Program-made: the position numbers and the translations under genes
Source: Bugula neritina
Taxonomy: Eukaryota > Bryozoa > Gymnolaemata > Cheilostomatida > Bugulidae
Assembly (NCBI GenBank): GCA_964035545.1
Contig: OZ037765.1
Location: 18,718,698 to 18,782,697 of the forward strand
Length of the DNA stretch: 64,000 bases
Reading direction: 5' to 3'
Shown: positions 62,948 to 64,000 of the stretch, piece after piece
Numbering within the stretch: the stretch's first letter is position 1
Layout of the letters: the number at the start of each line of letters is the position of its first letter
Notes under the pieces: model-generated
What the model was told of the DNA's origin: nothing
The model's input: the letters and a program-made list of their open reading frames with translations, nothing else
Database searches by the model: none

Positions 62948-63739
62948 ATGTCTTACTATTCTGGATCGAAGGATCACACTCGAGTGACCACCTCCCGGTC
63001 ACGAAACCAGCCAACCTCTCTGTCTATGGAAGAAGAGCCTGTAATGGAGAATGGCATACCAGTAGTACTCCGCCGACGACACCGTTGGGTGTCACCCACG
63101 ACAGAGAGGAGAATTGAAGAAGCCTGGGGACCCAGTGGACCACACCGAACCTGCCAGGTCTGCTTTGAGGAGTGCCCGTCGCACCGCTCCTTGCGTTTAC
63201 ATGTGGATGCCCATTTCCTACTCCACTTCTGTCCCTGCGGCTTCCACGACGTCTACCCGTATCCCGTGACAGTACATAAGCTAAGCTGCTTCGCCGGAGA
63301 GAACCACACTGTTGATGAAGACAGTTTCCCCCTATACCTGGATGCCATCAAACCAGTCATCAGGAAGGCTATTACCCTGGCCGCACTAACGTCAGGGTTT
63401 CACGTACTGATACTATCTGCCCGCCATAAGTCCCCTATGGTTCAGGGCCCACCTCCTACCCCCGTCAACCCTAGCGACACCCCAGAAGTAGAAGAAACAA
63501 CCATATCCCGTATCACGGAGACCCCCGTAACCCCACCAAGACCTAGCCAGCTGGCTAACGTAGAAGAGCGGCTTCTAAGACTGCAAGCCGAATTCACACA
63601 ACTTGCCCCTGACTTGCTGGATACGACGACAGGTCTATACCAGTTGAAAGACTCAGTGGGACGACTGAAGAGGCGGCTACGGGCCCGACAGGCTCGACAC
63701 CGAGCACGGTCGCTACAAGAAGCAGAGTCCAACCAATGA
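62948..63739 (+). CDS. Third ORF of the element: Cys/His (C2H2-like) protein with a basic C-terminus
   Basis: 263 residues from ATG 62948 to TGA 63737, beginning 23 nt after the pol frame closes. An N-terminal Ser/Arg region is followed by CQVCFEECPSHRSLRLHVDAH (a C2H2-like finger read from two overlapping parts: CQVCFEECPS and RLHVDAH), then FCPCGFHDVYPYPVTVHKLSC, a second Cys/His cluster. The C-terminal third is Pro/Thr-rich, then a predicted coiled coil (VEERLLRLQAEFTQL) with a highly basic end (RLKRRLRARQARHRARS). Some Ty3-type elements of marine invertebrates carry an extra ORF after pol, from memory; its role is unknown to me. It is not an envelope: no signal peptide or membrane span is seen. 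Confidence 0.75.
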   Translation: MSYYSGSKDHTRVTTSRSRNQPTSLSMEEEPVMENGIPVVLRRRHRWVSPTTERRIEEAWGPSGPHRTCQVCFEECPSHRSLRLHVDAHFLLHFCPCGFHDVYPYPVTVHKLSCFAGENHTVDEDSFPLYLDAIKPVIRKAITLAALTSGFHVLILSARHKSPMVQGPPPTPVNPSDTPEVEETTISRITETPVTPPRPSQLANVEERLLRLQAEFTQLAPDLLDTTTGLYQLKDSVGRLKRRLRARQARHRARSLQEAESNQ

Positions 63740-64000
63740 GAATGCCTGGGGTAGGCACCTTCGTTGAGCTATAGCTCGTTTAGGATATGACGAGCGCTCC
63801 GACATTGGCCCGCGTGCTGGTAAGCACCCTCTCTCTTAATAGCTGACTAGATGTGTGTGATCGATCACCCTGTTGTCTTCTAATGTAAACGTTGTCGTGT
63901 TTAACTATTTCTTTTCTTACTCTTTGTGGGTTTACTTATGAATATTTCCTTTTTGGATTATTGTATGGTTTTTCATTATGTTTTTTATTATTGTGTTATC
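63740..64000 (+). other. 3' non-coding part of the retroelement
   Basis: After the third ORF, 260 bp without an ORF, turning AT-rich from about 63.88 kb. The start sequence of the 5' LTR (TGTAGCAACC) is not found here, so the 3' LTR begins beyond the window or is lost. Confidence 0.5.

Larger units (their letters stand above)
59732..64000 (+). mobile_element. Body of the Ty3/gypsy-type element (3' end outside the window)
   Basis: GC-rich internal region with gag, a pol frame reduced to protease and integrase zinc-binding parts, and a third ORF, followed by at least 260 bp without an ORF. Its composition differs sharply from the AT-rich host DNA on its left. Confidence 0.85.

Noticed and set aside
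1-64000. CRISPR arrays, bacterial operons or prophage
   Set aside because: Spliced animal genes and eukaryotic repeats throughout; the only regular short repeat (34 bp at 27.7 kb) is a minisatellite without spacers.

Overview
The window reads as AT-rich nuclear DNA of an invertebrate metazoan. It has spliced genes with GT-AG introns, orthologues of animal families (a Shab/Kv2 potassium channel, an Id-type HLH factor, SCYL2, the RNase P subunit RPP40) and many interspersed repeats. I cannot fix the phylum. The LTR retrotransposon with an extra C2H2-like ORF would fit a lophotrochozoan, but that is only a suggestion.

Layout. 1-4195 holds no gene I can support, only a CA repeat and AT-rich DNA. 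4196-10366 (+) is a four-exon Kv2 channel gene whose introns carry a 163-bp palindrome and an old SINE tail. 10367-16740 is mostly non-coding, with a 145-bp tandem duplication and, from 14.7 kb on, E-box/CRE/GGCGCC clusters that probably serve the next gene. 16981-17653 (+) is a two-exon Id gene with a clear TATA box; an 86-nt miRNA-precursor-like hairpin lies 3' of its poly(A) signal. 18.5-27.2 kb is non-coding as far as I can see. 27289-42539 (-) is a 15-exon SCYL2-like pseudokinase gene in which every exon junction keeps phase. 44083-48773 (-) is a complete seven-exon RPP40 gene. 48.8-54.8 kb is a repeat-rich spacer with a SINE, a dead LINE reverse-transcriptase fragment and a 1.7-kb hAT element with a perfect 8-bp target duplication. 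54850-59224 (-) is the 3' part of an unrecognised multi-exon gene carrying a mariner-like MITE and a possible solo LTR. 59449-64000 (+) is the 5' LTR and body of a GC-rich Ty3/gypsy-type element that runs off the window.

Most notable points. The Ty3-type element has a textbook -1 frameshift signal at the gag/pol junction (heptamer, 5-nt spacer, perfect 10-bp stem). Its pol frame stays open although reverse transcriptase, RNase H and the integrase core are missing, and it has a separate downstream Cys/His ORF. Two or three introns of the minus-strand genes need GC donors (AG|GCAAGT) to keep frame. Two upstream modules of the Id gene share a 13-mer next to a GGCGCC site.

The four recognised genes act in separate processes (excitability, transcription control, clathrin/endosome traffic, tRNA/rRNA processing). 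I see no operon-like or pathway clustering. All exon limits were read by eye from splice signals and phase; none has transcript support here.
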